Source: Alphaproteobacteria bacterium (GTDB taxonomy: Bacteria; Pseudomonadota; Alphaproteobacteria; CADEGL01). Taken from it: a stretch of DNA of 43,941 bases. This document shows, piece by piece, positions 25,263-32,929 of this stretch; positions within the stretch are counted from its first letter, which is position 1; each line of letters starts with the position of its first letter. The stretch is taken from assembly GCA_026400755.1 (NCBI GenBank), contig JAPLOM010000053.1, positions 1 to 43,941 on the forward strand, read 5' to 3'. A model generated the notes under the pieces. That model searched no databases. It had not been told where the DNA came from and worked only from the letters and a program-made list of their open reading frames with translations. The position numbers and the translations under genes are program-made.

Positions 25263-26387
25263 CTATTCCCGGCGCGCATAGGTTTCCAGGACATCGTCGC
25301 CAGCGCGGCGCATGGCGATACGGCGGAAACGCCGGATGTCGGCCAACTTATCCGCGCCGTAAGGCTGGGCGACGGGCGTACCGTCGCCGCCGATGACGCC
25401 GCTGGAGCGGAACCACGCCAGCCGGTCGACCAGACCCGTGGCCAGCAGCGCCGCGGCCAGATGACTGCCGCCCTCCACCATCACGCGCGTCAGACCCCGC
25501 GCGCCCAGCTTGCGAAGAATACGGCCCATGGGCGGCTGATCGGTTGTGTCGCTGTCCACTTCGACGATCTCGACGCCCGCCTGTGCATAGGCCTCGAGCC
25601 GCGCCGACGCGCCATGTGCCCGCGTGACCAGCCAAGTCGGCGTCTCGCGCGCGGTGCGGACGACGGTACTGGTGAGCGGAAGGCGCAAGCGTCCATCCAC
25701 CACGATGCGAATGGGAGAACGGCCCGCCAGACCGGGTAGCCGGCAGGTCAGGCTGGGATCGTCGGCGATGGCCGTGCCGATACCGACCATGACCGCGTCA
25801 TGCGAGACCCGCAGCCCATGCGCCCAGTCGCGCGCCACCTCGCCCGTTATCCATTGGCTGTCGCCGCTTCGGGTCGCGATGCGCCCGTCGAGCGTGGTCG
25901 CGGCCTTAAGCGTGACCAGCGGTCGGCCGGCGCCGACGCGCAGGAAGAATCCGGCATTGAGCTCGGCCGCCTCGGGCTCGCAAACGCCTTCGTCAACGCG
26001 CACGCCCGCCTCGCGCAGCCGGGCGATGCCACGGCCCAAGACACGTGGATCGGGGTCCGTCTTGGCGACGACGGCGCGCGCGATTCCCGCCGCGATGAGA
26101 GCGTCGGCGCACGGCGGCGTCTTACCAGTATGGCTGCAGGGCTCGAGACTGACATAGGCCGTCGCGCCCCGCGCACGGGCGCCCGCGCGTCCCAACGCCT
26201 CGGTCTCGGCATGCGGACGTCCGCCGGGCTGGGTCCAGCCCCGCCCGACCACCTCGCCGCCGGACGACGCGATCACGCAACCGACAGCCGGATTCGGCCA
26301 GACCGTGCCGAGCCCGCGCCTTGCCAGCGCGAGCGCGACACGCATCAGACGTGCATCGTTATTTGTCGTCGCGCTCGACGATGCCAC
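25263..26387 (-). CDS. ribD: Bifunctional diaminohydroxyphosphoribosylaminopyrimidine deaminase / reductase
   Basis: A 374-residue enzyme for the second and third steps of riboflavin synthesis. The N-terminal cytidine-deaminase-like domain (residues 10-150) holds the zinc site PHAETEAL and [12 protein letters not shown]; the C-terminal reductase domain (about 155-370) holds [28 protein letters not shown] and the NADPH-loop [14 protein letters not shown]. Start: GTG at 26387, overlapping the nrdR end by 29 bases; ATG at 26345 is the alternative, but the NDARLM residues before it match the family N-terminus. Together with ribE, RibBX and ribH it covers every step except the GTP cyclohydrolase and the phosphatase. 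Confidence 0.93.
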   Translation of the reverse strand: MASSSATTNNDARLMRVALALARRGLGTVWPNPAVGCVIASSGGEVVGRGWTQPGGRPHAETEALGRAGARARGATAYVSLEPCSHTGKTPPCADALIAAGIARAVVAKTDPDPRVLGRGIARLREAGVRVDEGVCEPEAAELNAGFFLRVGAGRPLVTLKAATTLDGRIATRSGDSQWITGEVARDWAHGLRVSHDAVMVGIGTAIADDPSLTCRLPGLAGRSPIRIVVDGRLRLPLTSTVVRTARETPTWLVTRAHGASARLEAYAQAGVEIVEVDSDTTDQPPMGRILRKLGARGLTRVMVEGGSHLAAALLATGLVDRLAWFRSSGVIGGDGTPVAQPYGADKLADIRRFRRIAMRRAGDDVLETYARRE

Positions 26388-26829
26388 CGAGCGAGCCTAC
26401 AAATTCCTCGAAGTCCTTCGCCTCGCGGAAGTTGCGATAAACCGAAGCGAAACGGACATAAGCCACGGGGTCGAGGCTGGCCAGCGCGTCCATCACCAGC
26501 TCGCCGATCACGTGGGAGGGCACATCGCTCTCGCCGGAGCTTTCCAGCCGCCGCACGATGCCGTTGATCATGCGCTCGATCCGGTCGGGCTCGATCGGGC
26601 GCTTGCGCGTGGCCAGGTTGATCGATCGCATCAGCTTCTCGCGGTCGAACGGCATACGTTGGCCGTCCTTCTTCACCACGGTCAGCTCGCGCAACTGCAC
26701 GCGCTCGAACGTTGTGAAACGCGAACCGCAGGCCGGGCACGAACGCCGCCGCCTGATGGCCGAATTATCCTCGGTCGGCCGCGAGTCCTTCACTTGCGTG
26801 TCGTGATGACCGCAGAACGGACAGCGCAT
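26359..26829 (-). CDS. nrdR: Transcriptional repressor NrdR
   Basis: A 156-residue repressor of ribonucleotide reductase genes. The N-terminal zinc ribbon is [15 protein letters not shown] with [12 protein letters not shown] (cysteines at 3, 6, 31 and 34); the ATP-cone domain (about residues 49-139) begins [16 protein letters not shown] and senses dATP/ATP. It binds NrdR boxes, usually paired near nrd promoters; no nrd gene is in this window. It lies between glyA (23 bp upstream) and ribD (overlap), the common glyA-nrdR-rib order of proteobacteria. Confidence 0.96.
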   Translation of the reverse strand: MRCPFCGHHDTQVKDSRPTEDNSAIRRRRSCPACGSRFTTFERVQLRELTVVKKDGQRMPFDREKLMRSINLATRKRPIEPDRIERMINGIVRRLESSGESDVPSHVIGELVMDALASLDPVAYVRFASVYRNFREAKDFEEFVGSLGGIVERDDK

Positions 26830-26852
26830 AAATCCCCTCCCCCGCGTTTCTC

Positions 26853-28163
26853 TTAGATCGCTTCGTTATAGATCGGAAAACGTTTGCACAGATCGATGAC
26901 CTTGGCCTTCGCCGCCGTCTCGGCCGCACCATTGTCGTCCGCATGATCCTTCAGCCCGTCGAGCACGTCGGCAATCAGCCCACCAACCGCTCGGAACTCG
27001 GCCGTGCCGAAACCACGCGTGGTGGCGGCGGGCGTGCCCAGACGCACACCCGAGGTGATAGCCGGTTTTTCGAGATCGAACGGCACGCCGTTCTTGTTGC
27101 AGGTCAGATTGGCGCGGCCCAGCGTGGCCTCGGCAGCTTTGCCCGTCAGCTTGTTACGGCGCAGATCGACCAGCATCAGATGCGTGTCGGTGCCGCCGGA
27201 AACGATGTCGTAGCCACGCTGCATCAGCGCGTCGGCCAAAGCGTGCGCGTTGCCCACCACGTTGCGGGTATAGTCGCGGAACGAAGGCTCCAGCGCCTCG
27301 CCCAGCGCCACGGCCTTGGCTGCGATGACATGCATCAAGGGCCCGCCCTGCAAGCCGGGGAACACCGCCGAGTTGATCTTCTTCGCGATCTCTTCGTCGT
27401 TGGTCAGCACCATGCCGCCGCGCGGGCCGCGCAGCGTCTTATGCGTGGTGGTGGTGACGACGTGAGCGTGCGGGAACGGACTCGGATGGGCGCCGCCCGC
27501 GACCAGCCCCGCGAAATGCGCCATGTCCACGAACAGGATCGCGCCGACCGAATCGGCGATGGCACGAAAGCGCGCGAAGTCGATGACGCGCGGATAGGCT
27601 GAGCCGCCCGCGATGATCATCTTGGGTTTCTTCGCCTGGGCCAGCGCTTCGACCTCGTCATAGTCGATCCGGCCGTCCTGGCGCCGCACACCATAAGCCA
27701 CGGCGTCGAACCACTTGCCGGAAAAGTTGGGCGGCGCACCGTGAGTCAGATGTCCGCCCGCCGACAGAGACATGCCCAGGATCGTATCGCCCGGTTTCGC
27801 CAGCGCGAAGAACACGGCCATGCTGGCTTGCGCGCCCGAATGCGGCTGCACGTTGACGAAGCCGCAGCCGAACAATTCCTTCGCGCGGTCGATGGCCAAC
27901 TGCTCGGCCACGTCGACATATTCGCAGCCGCCGTAGTAGCGGCGACCGGGATAGCCCTCGGCGTACTTGTTCGTGAGAACGGAGCCCTGGGCCTCCAGCA
28001 CCGCGCGCGAGACGATGTTCTCGGACGCGATCAGCTCGATGTGCTCCTGTTGCCGTTTCAACTCATCGCGCAACGACTCGAACAACGCGGGGTCGCGCGC
28101 GGCGACGCCGGCGGAAAAGAAACCCTCCGAAGAAGAGCGCGGCTTTGAAACGGTGACGTTCAT
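26853..28163 (-). CDS. glyA: Serine hydroxymethyltransferase
   Basis: A 436-residue PLP enzyme that moves the serine hydroxymethyl group to tetrahydrofolate, giving glycine and methylene-THF. Clear signatures: [38 protein letters not shown], and the PLP-lysine loop [15 protein letters not shown]. The C-terminal [18 protein letters not shown] is also typical. Start: ATG at 28163, just after GAGAG; a longer frame adds residues encoded opposite the rpiB 3' end. It is downstream of rpiB by four bases and upstream of nrdR, in the long leftward unit. Confidence 0.97.
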   Translation of the reverse strand: MNVTVSKPRSSSEGFFSAGVAARDPALFESLRDELKRQQEHIELIASENIVSRAVLEAQGSVLTNKYAEGYPGRRYYGGCEYVDVAEQLAIDRAKELFGCGFVNVQPHSGAQASMAVFFALAKPGDTILGMSLSAGGHLTHGAPPNFSGKWFDAVAYGVRRQDGRIDYDEVEALAQAKKPKMIIAGGSAYPRVIDFARFRAIADSVGAILFVDMAHFAGLVAGGAHPSPFPHAHVVTTTTHKTLRGPRGGMVLTNDEEIAKKINSAVFPGLQGGPLMHVIAAKAVALGEALEPSFRDYTRNVVGNAHALADALMQRGYDIVSGGTDTHLMLVDLRRNKLTGKAAEATLGRANLTCNKNGVPFDLEKPAITSGVRLGTPAATTRGFGTAEFRAVGGLIADVLDGLKDHADDNGAAETAAKAKVIDLCKRFPIYNEAI

Positions 28164-28167
28164 ACTC

Positions 28168-28605
28168 TCAACCCAACTTCGCGATGCGCCGAGAATGGCG
28201 CTCGCCGCCGTCGAACGGCGTTTCCAGAAAAATCTTGAGGCAATCCTTGGCGACCTCGACACCCACCAGACGCGCGCCGAGCGCCAGAACATTGGCATCG
28301 TTGTGCTGTCGCGCTAGGCGCGCGGCCGTTGCGTCGCCGCACGGCGCGGCGCGCACGCCCTTGAACCGGTTGGCGGCGATGCTAATGCCCAACCCCGTGC
28401 CGCACACAACGACACCGCGCGACGCCTTGCCGTCGATGATCGCGCGCGCGACCGCCGTGCCGAAATCGGGGTAGTCGACGCTGGCCTCGCCGTCAGTGCC
28501 GAGATCGAGAACGCACAGGCCCATGCCCTCCATCTCCTTGCGGAGAAGGCTTTTCAGCTCCACGCCAGCGTGGTCGGCGGCAATGGCGACGGTGTCCGAT
28601 GGCAT
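28168..28605 (-). CDS. rpiB: Ribose 5-phosphate isomerase B
   Basis: A 145-residue RpiB/LacAB-family isomerase that interconverts ribose 5-phosphate and ribulose 5-phosphate. Evidence: [11 protein letters not shown] (residues 7-17), [30 protein letters not shown] (the catalytic cysteine, about residue 69) and [15 protein letters not shown]. The start ATG at 28605 suits the family; longer upstream reading adds basic residues unlike RpiB. It is the first gene of the leftward unit that continues through glyA to the MFS gene. Its product ribulose 5-phosphate is the substrate of the RibB domain encoded downstream. Confidence 0.94.
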   Translation of the reverse strand: MPSDTVAIAADHAGVELKSLLRKEMEGMGLCVLDLGTDGEASVDYPDFGTAVARAIIDGKASRGVVVCGTGLGISIAANRFKGVRAAPCGDATAARLARQHNDANVLALGARLVGVEVAKDCLKIFLETPFDGGERHSRRIAKLG

Positions 28606-28972
28606 CGGGCTCGGGAATCCAACTTGCGGCTCTCGTGAAGGGTTTTCATACCATATGTCGGATGGCCGCACCACCCCGCCACAAGCGGTCGAAGGCCCGG
28701 CAAACAAGGCATTTGCACGTCACCGAAGGGATGCTTCCCGCCAAAACGCGCGACAATCGGAATGGAATTAAACGAGGAATCGATGTCTAGAAGACCGGCG
28801 AAGTTTAGAGAGCGATCATCAAAACATCGCCAATGAATACACGGCGGGAACCTTAAACAACTCATTACGATTTCTTAAGTCTGCTTTCATTGACAGGTCT
28901 AGAAACCCCATGTCAGAAGGCGCACGTATACTTAATGCAATTCAGACAACCCCTTGGATAAAGGTTGCTTCT
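28606..28972. other. AT-richer divergent control region between rpiB and mucR
   Basis: These 367 bases hold no convincing gene and are visibly richer in A/T than the neighbours, mostly from about 28750 on. They must carry the rpiB promoter (leftward) and the mucR promoter (rightward). A perfect TTGACA stands at 28890-28895, but no matching -10 lies 17 bases on; TATACT at 28927-28932 is nearer to mucR without a good -35. MucR proteins bind AT-rich targets with T-A steps and often repress their own gene, so this stretch is a natural candidate for MucR binding. An ATG at 28910 would extend mucR by 21 residues; I prefer 28973. Confidence 0.45.
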
Positions 28973-29413
28973 ATGGCTCAGGACGACAACAAGCCAAAAT
29001 CTCTGCACTCGGATCTCTTGCGCATGACGGCAGACGTTGTCTCCGCCTATGTCGGCAACAACACCCTCCCGCTCGGTCAAATCTCCGAGGCGATCAAGTC
29101 CGTCTATGGTTCCTTGAGCGGGCTTTCGAGTGACAGCGCTGGCATCGGCGGGGACTTGAAGCCCGCCGTGCCCATCCGCAAATCGATCATGCCGGACTAT
29201 GTGGTCTGTCTCGAGGACGGTAAGCGCCTCAAGATGCTCAAGCGGCATCTGCGCACGGCCTATGGACTGACCCCCGACGAATATCGGGCCAAGTGGGGCC
29301 TGCCGCCGGATTATCCGATGGTCGCCCCGAACTACGCCGCCCAGCGCTCGGCCTTCGCGAAAAAGATCGGCTTGGGACGCAAACCGGGCCGCAAGCGCAA
29401 GTCGCGCGGCTAG
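28973..29413 (+). CDS. mucR: MucR/Ros family zinc-finger transcriptional regulator
   Basis: A 146-residue Ros/MucR protein. The DNA-binding region is YVVCLEDGKRLKMLKRHL followed by TPDEYRAKWGLPPDYPMVAPNYA (residues about 73-115). Cys, Asp and one His of the Ros finger can be seen, but the last His position reads RTAYGL, as in other non-rhizobial MucR proteins that fold without, or with altered, metal binding. Start: ATG at 28973 (MAQDDNKP), with AAGG 7-8 nt before it. MucR proteins are H-NS-like regulators of exopolysaccharide, motility and cell-cycle genes in alphaproteobacteria. The basic tail GRKPGRKRKSRG is typical. The gene stands alone. Confidence 0.92.
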   Translation: MAQDDNKPKSLHSDLLRMTADVVSAYVGNNTLPLGQISEAIKSVYGSLSGLSSDSAGIGGDLKPAVPIRKSIMPDYVVCLEDGKRLKMLKRHLRTAYGLTPDEYRAKWGLPPDYPMVAPNYAAQRSAFAKKIGLGRKPGRKRKSRG

Positions 29414-29430
29414 CCCGTTCTGTTTGCCGT

Positions 29431-29452
29431 GGGCGCGCCCCTAGGCGCGCCC
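29431..29452 (+). terminator. Probable mucR terminator hairpin
   Basis: A 9-bp stem GGGCGCGCC / GGCGCGCCC with a 4-base loop begins 17 bases after the mucR stop. The downstream sequence (CTTCCTTTAC) is only moderately T-rich, so termination may be partial or Rho-assisted. Confidence 0.6.
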
Positions 29453-29534
29453 GCCACCTTCCTTTACAATTCCCTTAGCAGCGTTCGCCGTCTTCGGCCG
29501 AGCGCGCCCCTGCGGTTTTCAAGGAGTTTTAACG

Positions 29535-30761
29535 ATGTCGTCATCGGACGCCGCCGTTCGCAAGCCGTCCGGCAAATCCTCGTCTAAGGTGGCCTTCCAA
29601 TGGGAAGACCCGCTTCTGCTCGAGGGCCAACTCACTGAGGACGAGCGCATGATCCGCGACTCCGCGCGCCAGTACGCGCAGGAGAAGCTGATGCCGCGCA
29701 TCCTGGAGGCCAACCGTCACGAGCGTTTCGACCGCTCCATCATCACCGAGATGGGCGAGATGGGCTTCCTCGGCGCGCCTTTGCACGGCTACGACTGCGC
29801 GGGCGTCAACTATGTCTCTTACGGCCTGATCATCCGCGAGGTGGAACGGGTCGACAGTGGCTACCGTTCGGCCCTCTCGGTCCAGTCCAGCCTGGTGATG
29901 TATCCGATCTACCAATACGGCTCGGAAGCGCAGAAGCAGAAGTACCTGCCGCGCCTGGCCAAAGGCGAGATCGTCGGCTGCTTCGGCCTGACCGAGCCCG
30001 ATTTCGGCTCCGACCCCGGCGGCATGAAGACGCGTGCCAAAAAGGCCGACGGCGGCTTTGTGTTGAACGGCGCAAAGATGTGGATCACCAACTCGCCCAT
30101 CGCCGACGTGATGGTCGTATGGGCCAAGGACGACGAAGGCCAGATCCGCGGCTACATCCTCGAACGCGGCATGAAGGGCCTCACCACGCCCAAGATCGAG
30201 GGCAAGTTCTCGTTGCGCGCCTCGGCCACCGGCGAGATCGCGATGGACAACGTCTTCGTGCCTGAAGAGAACATGTTGCCCAACGCGCGCGGCCTGGGCG
30301 GCCCGTTCGGCTGCCTCAATCGTGCGCGCTATGGCATCTCGTGGGGTGCCATGGGTGCGGCGGAATTCTGCTGGCACGCGGCGCGTACCTACACGCTCGA
30401 CCGCAAACAGTTTGGCCGCCCTCTGGCCGCCAATCAGTTGATCCAGAAGAAGCTGGCTGACATGCAGACCGAGATCACGCTGGGTCTGCAGGGCTCGCTG
30501 CGCCTCGGCCGCATGATCGACGAAGGCACGGCCGCGCCGGAATCGACGTCGCTGATGAAGCGCAACAATTGCGGCAAGGCGCTCGACATCGCGCGCATGG
30601 CGCGCGACATGCACGGCGGCAACGGCGTGTCGGACGAATTCCACGTCATCCGCCACAGCATGAACCTCGAAGCCGTGAACACTTACGAGGGCACCCACGA
30701 CATCCACGCCCTCATCCTGGGCCGCGCGCAGACCGGCATCCAGGCCTTCACCGGCGCATGA
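29535..30761 (+). CDS. gcdH: Glutaryl-CoA dehydrogenase
   Basis: A 408-residue acyl-CoA dehydrogenase that oxidises and decarboxylates glutaryl-CoA to crotonyl-CoA in lysine, tryptophan and some aromatic degradation. Subfamily marks: [20 protein letters not shown] near the start, [25 protein letters not shown] read in parts, [16 protein letters not shown] (flavin site), and the catalytic base E385 in [19 protein letters not shown], which is the GCDH-type ending. Start: ATG at 29535 with AAGGAG upstream. It is convergent with the MarR-type gene, separated by a strong hairpin. The electron acceptor would be ETF. Confidence 0.93.
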   Translation: MSSSDAAVRKPSGKSSSKVAFQWEDPLLLEGQLTEDERMIRDSARQYAQEKLMPRILEANRHERFDRSIITEMGEMGFLGAPLHGYDCAGVNYVSYGLIIREVERVDSGYRSALSVQSSLVMYPIYQYGSEAQKQKYLPRLAKGEIVGCFGLTEPDFGSDPGGMKTRAKKADGGFVLNGAKMWITNSPIADVMVVWAKDDEGQIRGYILERGMKGLTTPKIEGKFSLRASATGEIAMDNVFVPEENMLPNARGLGGPFGCLNRARYGISWGAMGAAEFCWHAARTYTLDRKQFGRPLAANQLIQKKLADMQTEITLGLQGSLRLGRMIDEGTAAPESTSLMKRNNCGKALDIARMARDMHGGNGVSDEFHVIRHSMNLEAVNTYEGTHDIHALILGRAQTGIQAFTGA

Positions 30762-30768
30762 CGAAACC

Positions 30769-30792
30769 CCGCGGCGCCTTCGGGCGCCGCGG
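30769..30792. terminator. Hairpin between convergent gcdH and the MarR-type gene
   Basis: A perfect 10-bp stem CCGCGGCGCC / GGCGCCGCGG closed by a TTCG tetraloop lies 7 bases after the gcdH stop. UUCG loops are very stable. No T-tract follows on either strand, so it may act as a bidirectional, Rho-helped or mRNA 3'-protecting structure. Confidence 0.65.
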
Positions 30793-30818
30793 CTCGCCTG
30801 GACCAGATCGTTCGGAAG

Positions 30819-31415
30819 CTACCGCGTGGTCGCGCGGAAATTGACGCAAATCTGCGCTTTGTCAGCGTCGTTCAACGGGTCGCCGTTTAGGCCGCATTGG
30901 GTCTGGTTGTCGGCCGTGGTGCTGCCGCAGGCTTCCTCGCCCTCGCGCAGATGACCGCATTCGCCGCACAGGCCGAAGGCACGACCGCCGCAATTGTCCT
31001 GCAGCTTGCCCATCAGCGCGCCGAGCCCGGACAGCATCGCCTTGCTGGTTTCGGGCGGCAGCGCAGCCACGGCCTGCTCCAGACGTTTGATCGGATCCTG
31101 CTGCAGCACGCCGAGGCCGGCGTCCGTGACCTCGAGGCAAATGGCTCGGCCGTCGGAACAATCCTTCGACCGCCGGAGATATCCCTTTGCCTCCAGCGCG
31201 CGGATGGTCTGGGACACGGTGCCCTTGGTGGTGCCCAGGAATTCGGCGATGGCGGTCGGCGAGCGGGAATAACGGTTGGCCCGGGCCAGATAGCGGAGGG
31301 TCTCCCATTGGGCGGGATTCAATCCCTGCTCGAACTGCAGGCAATGGGCCGCACGGCCTAAACGGTTGACGAACTCCGCCACACGCCCATTACAAGTGTT
31401 TGTAAAACAAACCAT
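30819..31415 (-). CDS. MarR family transcriptional regulator with Cys-rich C-terminal tail
   Basis: A 198-residue winged-helix repressor. The MarR domain spans about residues 20-140: WETLRYLARANRYSRSPTAIAEFLGTTKGTVSQTIRALE contains the recognition helix, followed by the wing with RRSKDCSDGRA. After residue 140 comes a tail of about 55 residues with six cysteines (DNC, GLC-GEC, EAC, TQC, QIC), which could bind zinc or an Fe-S cluster. The drawn start is ATG at 31415, but a 15-bp palindrome overlaps the first codons; GTG at 31382 is a plausible true start. It is divergent from the sigma-32-like gene and convergent with gcdH. The effector is unknown. Confidence 0.85.
   Translation of the reverse strand: MVCFTNTCNGRVAEFVNRLGRAAHCLQFEQGLNPAQWETLRYLARANRYSRSPTAIAEFLGTTKGTVSQTIRALEAKGYLRRSKDCSDGRAICLEVTDAGLGVLQQDPIKRLEQAVAALPPETSKAMLSGLGALMGKLQDNCGGRAFGLCGECGHLREGEEACGSTTADNQTQCGLNGDPLNDADKAQICVNFRATTR
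31398..31412. promoter_or_regulatory. Palindrome GTTTGT-AAA-ACAAAC, likely MarR operator
   Basis: A perfect 6-bp inverted repeat with a 3-base centre lies directly at the drawn start codon of the MarR-type gene and within the gap to the divergent sigma-32-like gene. Its form resembles the TTTGT-N-ACAAA-type operators of many MarR regulators. Autorepression is inferred. Confidence 0.6.
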
Positions 31416-31457
31416 TTACTCGTTAGCCCCGCCGCTCGTTTCGAGTCGAAATTATTC

Positions 31458-31486
31458 TTGTCGCCGCCCCGCACACAGCTTAGTAT
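31458..31486 (+). promoter_or_regulatory. Candidate promoter for the sigma-32-like gene
   Basis: TTGTCG (31458-31463) and TAGTAT (31481-31486) stand 17 bp apart, about 58 bases before the ATG. A small hairpin, CCCCGC-CATTC-GCGGGG (31504-31520), follows in the would-be leader. Both matches are partial. Confidence 0.35.
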
Positions 31487-31544
31487 CGACTCGCTACGAA
31501 ATACCCCGCCATTCGCGGGGGTCACCAAGAAGGTCTGTTCAGCC

Positions 31545-32423
31545 ATGGCAAATGTCAATTCATTGAATACGGATCGCAACGATCGCCGCTACATCGCCGC
31601 GACGATGACCGCCTCCTATCTCGATCCCGAGAAGGAAAAGGACCTGGGCCGGCGCTGGCGCGACCACAAGGACGAGGAAGCCCTCGCCGAACTGATCGAG
31701 AGCCACGCCCGTTTGGCCGTCCGGATGGCGTGGGACTTCCGCCGCAGCGGCATGCCGCTGGGCGACCTGATCCAGGAAGGCAATATCGGCCTGGCCCAAG
31801 CCGCGTCGCGCTTCGATCCCGAGCGCAACGTCCGCTTCTCGACTTATGCGAGATGGTGGATCATGGCCGAGATTCAGGACTACATCCTGCGCGACCAGTC
31901 GATCGTCCGCTTCGCGACGACGCCCTTGCATCGCAGCCTGTTCTTCAAGCTGCGCCGCTTGCGCAGCCGCCTGGCGACCAATCCGGACGGCACCTTGCCG
32001 GCGGCCGAGAAGGAACGGCTGGCCAAGGAGCTGGACGTATCGATGGTCGAGATCGAGCGGATCGACGGCGCGTTGGCGCGCGGCGATCAGTCGCTCAACG
32101 CCACGCGCGAGGACGACGACACCGACAACCTGCAGGACTCCCTGCCCGACCCCGGCCCTTCGCCCGAAGATGTGGTGATGGACCGGATGGATCGCGGCGT
32201 GCAGAAGGACCAGCTCTTCAAGGCGCTGGATCGCCTGAACCCGCGCGAACGGCAGATCATCGTCAGCCGCTTCCTCGATGAGAAAAAGCATGTGACGCTG
32301 GCCGAGATCGGCGAGGAGTTCGGCGTGAGCAAGGAACGGGTGCGTCAGCTCGAAGGACGCGCGCTCACCAAGCTCAAGAGCTATCTGAAGGAAACCATGG
32401 GCGAGTCGGTCGCCAGCCATTAA
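31545..32423 (+). CDS. RNA polymerase sigma factor, RpoH (sigma-32)-like
   Basis: A 292-residue group 3 sigma factor. Region 2 is seen in HARLAVRMAWDFRRSGMPLGDLIQEGNIGL and RFSTYARWWIMAEIQDYILR (core and -10 binding); region 4 in LAEIGEEFGVSKERVRQLEGRAL (-35 helix-turn-helix). After region 2.4 it has HRSLFFKLRRLRSRL where heat-shock sigma factors have the RpoH box QRKLFFNLR; the match is partial, so it is a divergent sigma-32 paralogue rather than certain RpoH. No region 1.1, which excludes RpoD. Start: ATG at 31545 with AGAAGG upstream. The rhodanese follows 10 bp later and may be co-regulated. Confidence 0.85.
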   Translation: MANVNSLNTDRNDRRYIAATMTASYLDPEKEKDLGRRWRDHKDEEALAELIESHARLAVRMAWDFRRSGMPLGDLIQEGNIGLAQAASRFDPERNVRFSTYARWWIMAEIQDYILRDQSIVRFATTPLHRSLFFKLRRLRSRLATNPDGTLPAAEKERLAKELDVSMVEIERIDGALARGDQSLNATREDDDTDNLQDSLPDPGPSPEDVVMDRMDRGVQKDQLFKALDRLNPRERQIIVSRFLDEKKHVTLAEIGEEFGVSKERVRQLEGRALTKLKSYLKETMGESVASH

Positions 32424-32433
32424 ACTTGGCGTC

Positions 32434-32763
32434 ATGACCGACGAGCCGATCGAGATCGACGTCGAAGACCTGGACGCCCGCCTCAAGTCAGGCGAGGCCG
32501 TCCAGGTCGTCGATGTTCGCGAGCCGTGGGAGCTCGATGTCGCGCGCCTCGCGGGCACCATCGACATCCCCATGTCCACGCTGCCCAAGGGTCTGTGCAA
32601 CATCGATCAAGAGAAGCCGCTGGCCGTGATCTGCCACCACGGCGGACGCAGCCTTCAGGTGGCGCGTTGGCTCCGGCAACAGGGCTATGCCCGGGCCCAA
32701 AGCGTGCGCGGCGGACTGGACGTCTGGTCTCAGGCCATCGACCCGAACATCCCGCGCTACTGA
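32434..32763 (+). CDS. Single-domain rhodanese-like protein
   Basis: A 109-residue rhodanese (sulfurtransferase) with the catalytic Cys67 at the start of the active loop CHHGGRS, and the conserved VVDVREPWE (residues 25-33) and GGLDVWS near the C-terminus. Such GlpE-size proteins carry sulfane sulfur in the cytoplasm. The six-residue loop fits a sulfurtransferase rather than a Cdc25-like phosphatase. It starts 10 bp after the sigma-32-like gene and ends before a large hairpin, so the two probably form one transcript. The physiological acceptor is not known. Confidence 0.9.
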   Translation: MTDEPIEIDVEDLDARLKSGEAVQVVDVREPWELDVARLAGTIDIPMSTLPKGLCNIDQEKPLAVICHHGGRSLQVARWLRQQGYARAQSVRGGLDVWSQAIDPNIPRY

Positions 32764-32766
32764 CGC

Positions 32767-32804
32767 GCGTGCGATCCGCGCGGCATCGCGGGCGGATCGC
32801 ACGC
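32767..32804 (+). terminator. Large hairpin after the rhodanese gene
   Basis: A perfect 13-bp stem GCGTGCGATCCGC / GCGGATCGCACGC encloses 12 bases that can pair further (GCG...CGC). It begins four bases after the rhodanese stop. There is no T-run, so intrinsic termination is likely but not certain. Confidence 0.6.
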
Positions 32805-32929
32805 CTCGCAGGGAGCGCAAAACCCTGCCCTGCAATTGGCCCAACCATTTAGCGTGAAGTGGCTCTTTCAAAGGAGCCATATCCGGGCGATCGTTTTTCC
32901 ACGATGCGATAAATTTGCCGGAGTGGACG

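Noticed and set aside
31504-31520. RNA thermometer in the sigma-32-like leader
   Set aside because: The hairpin is GC-rich with a 6-bp stem and lies upstream of the AGAAGG ribosome site without covering it or the start codon, so it would not melt to control translation.
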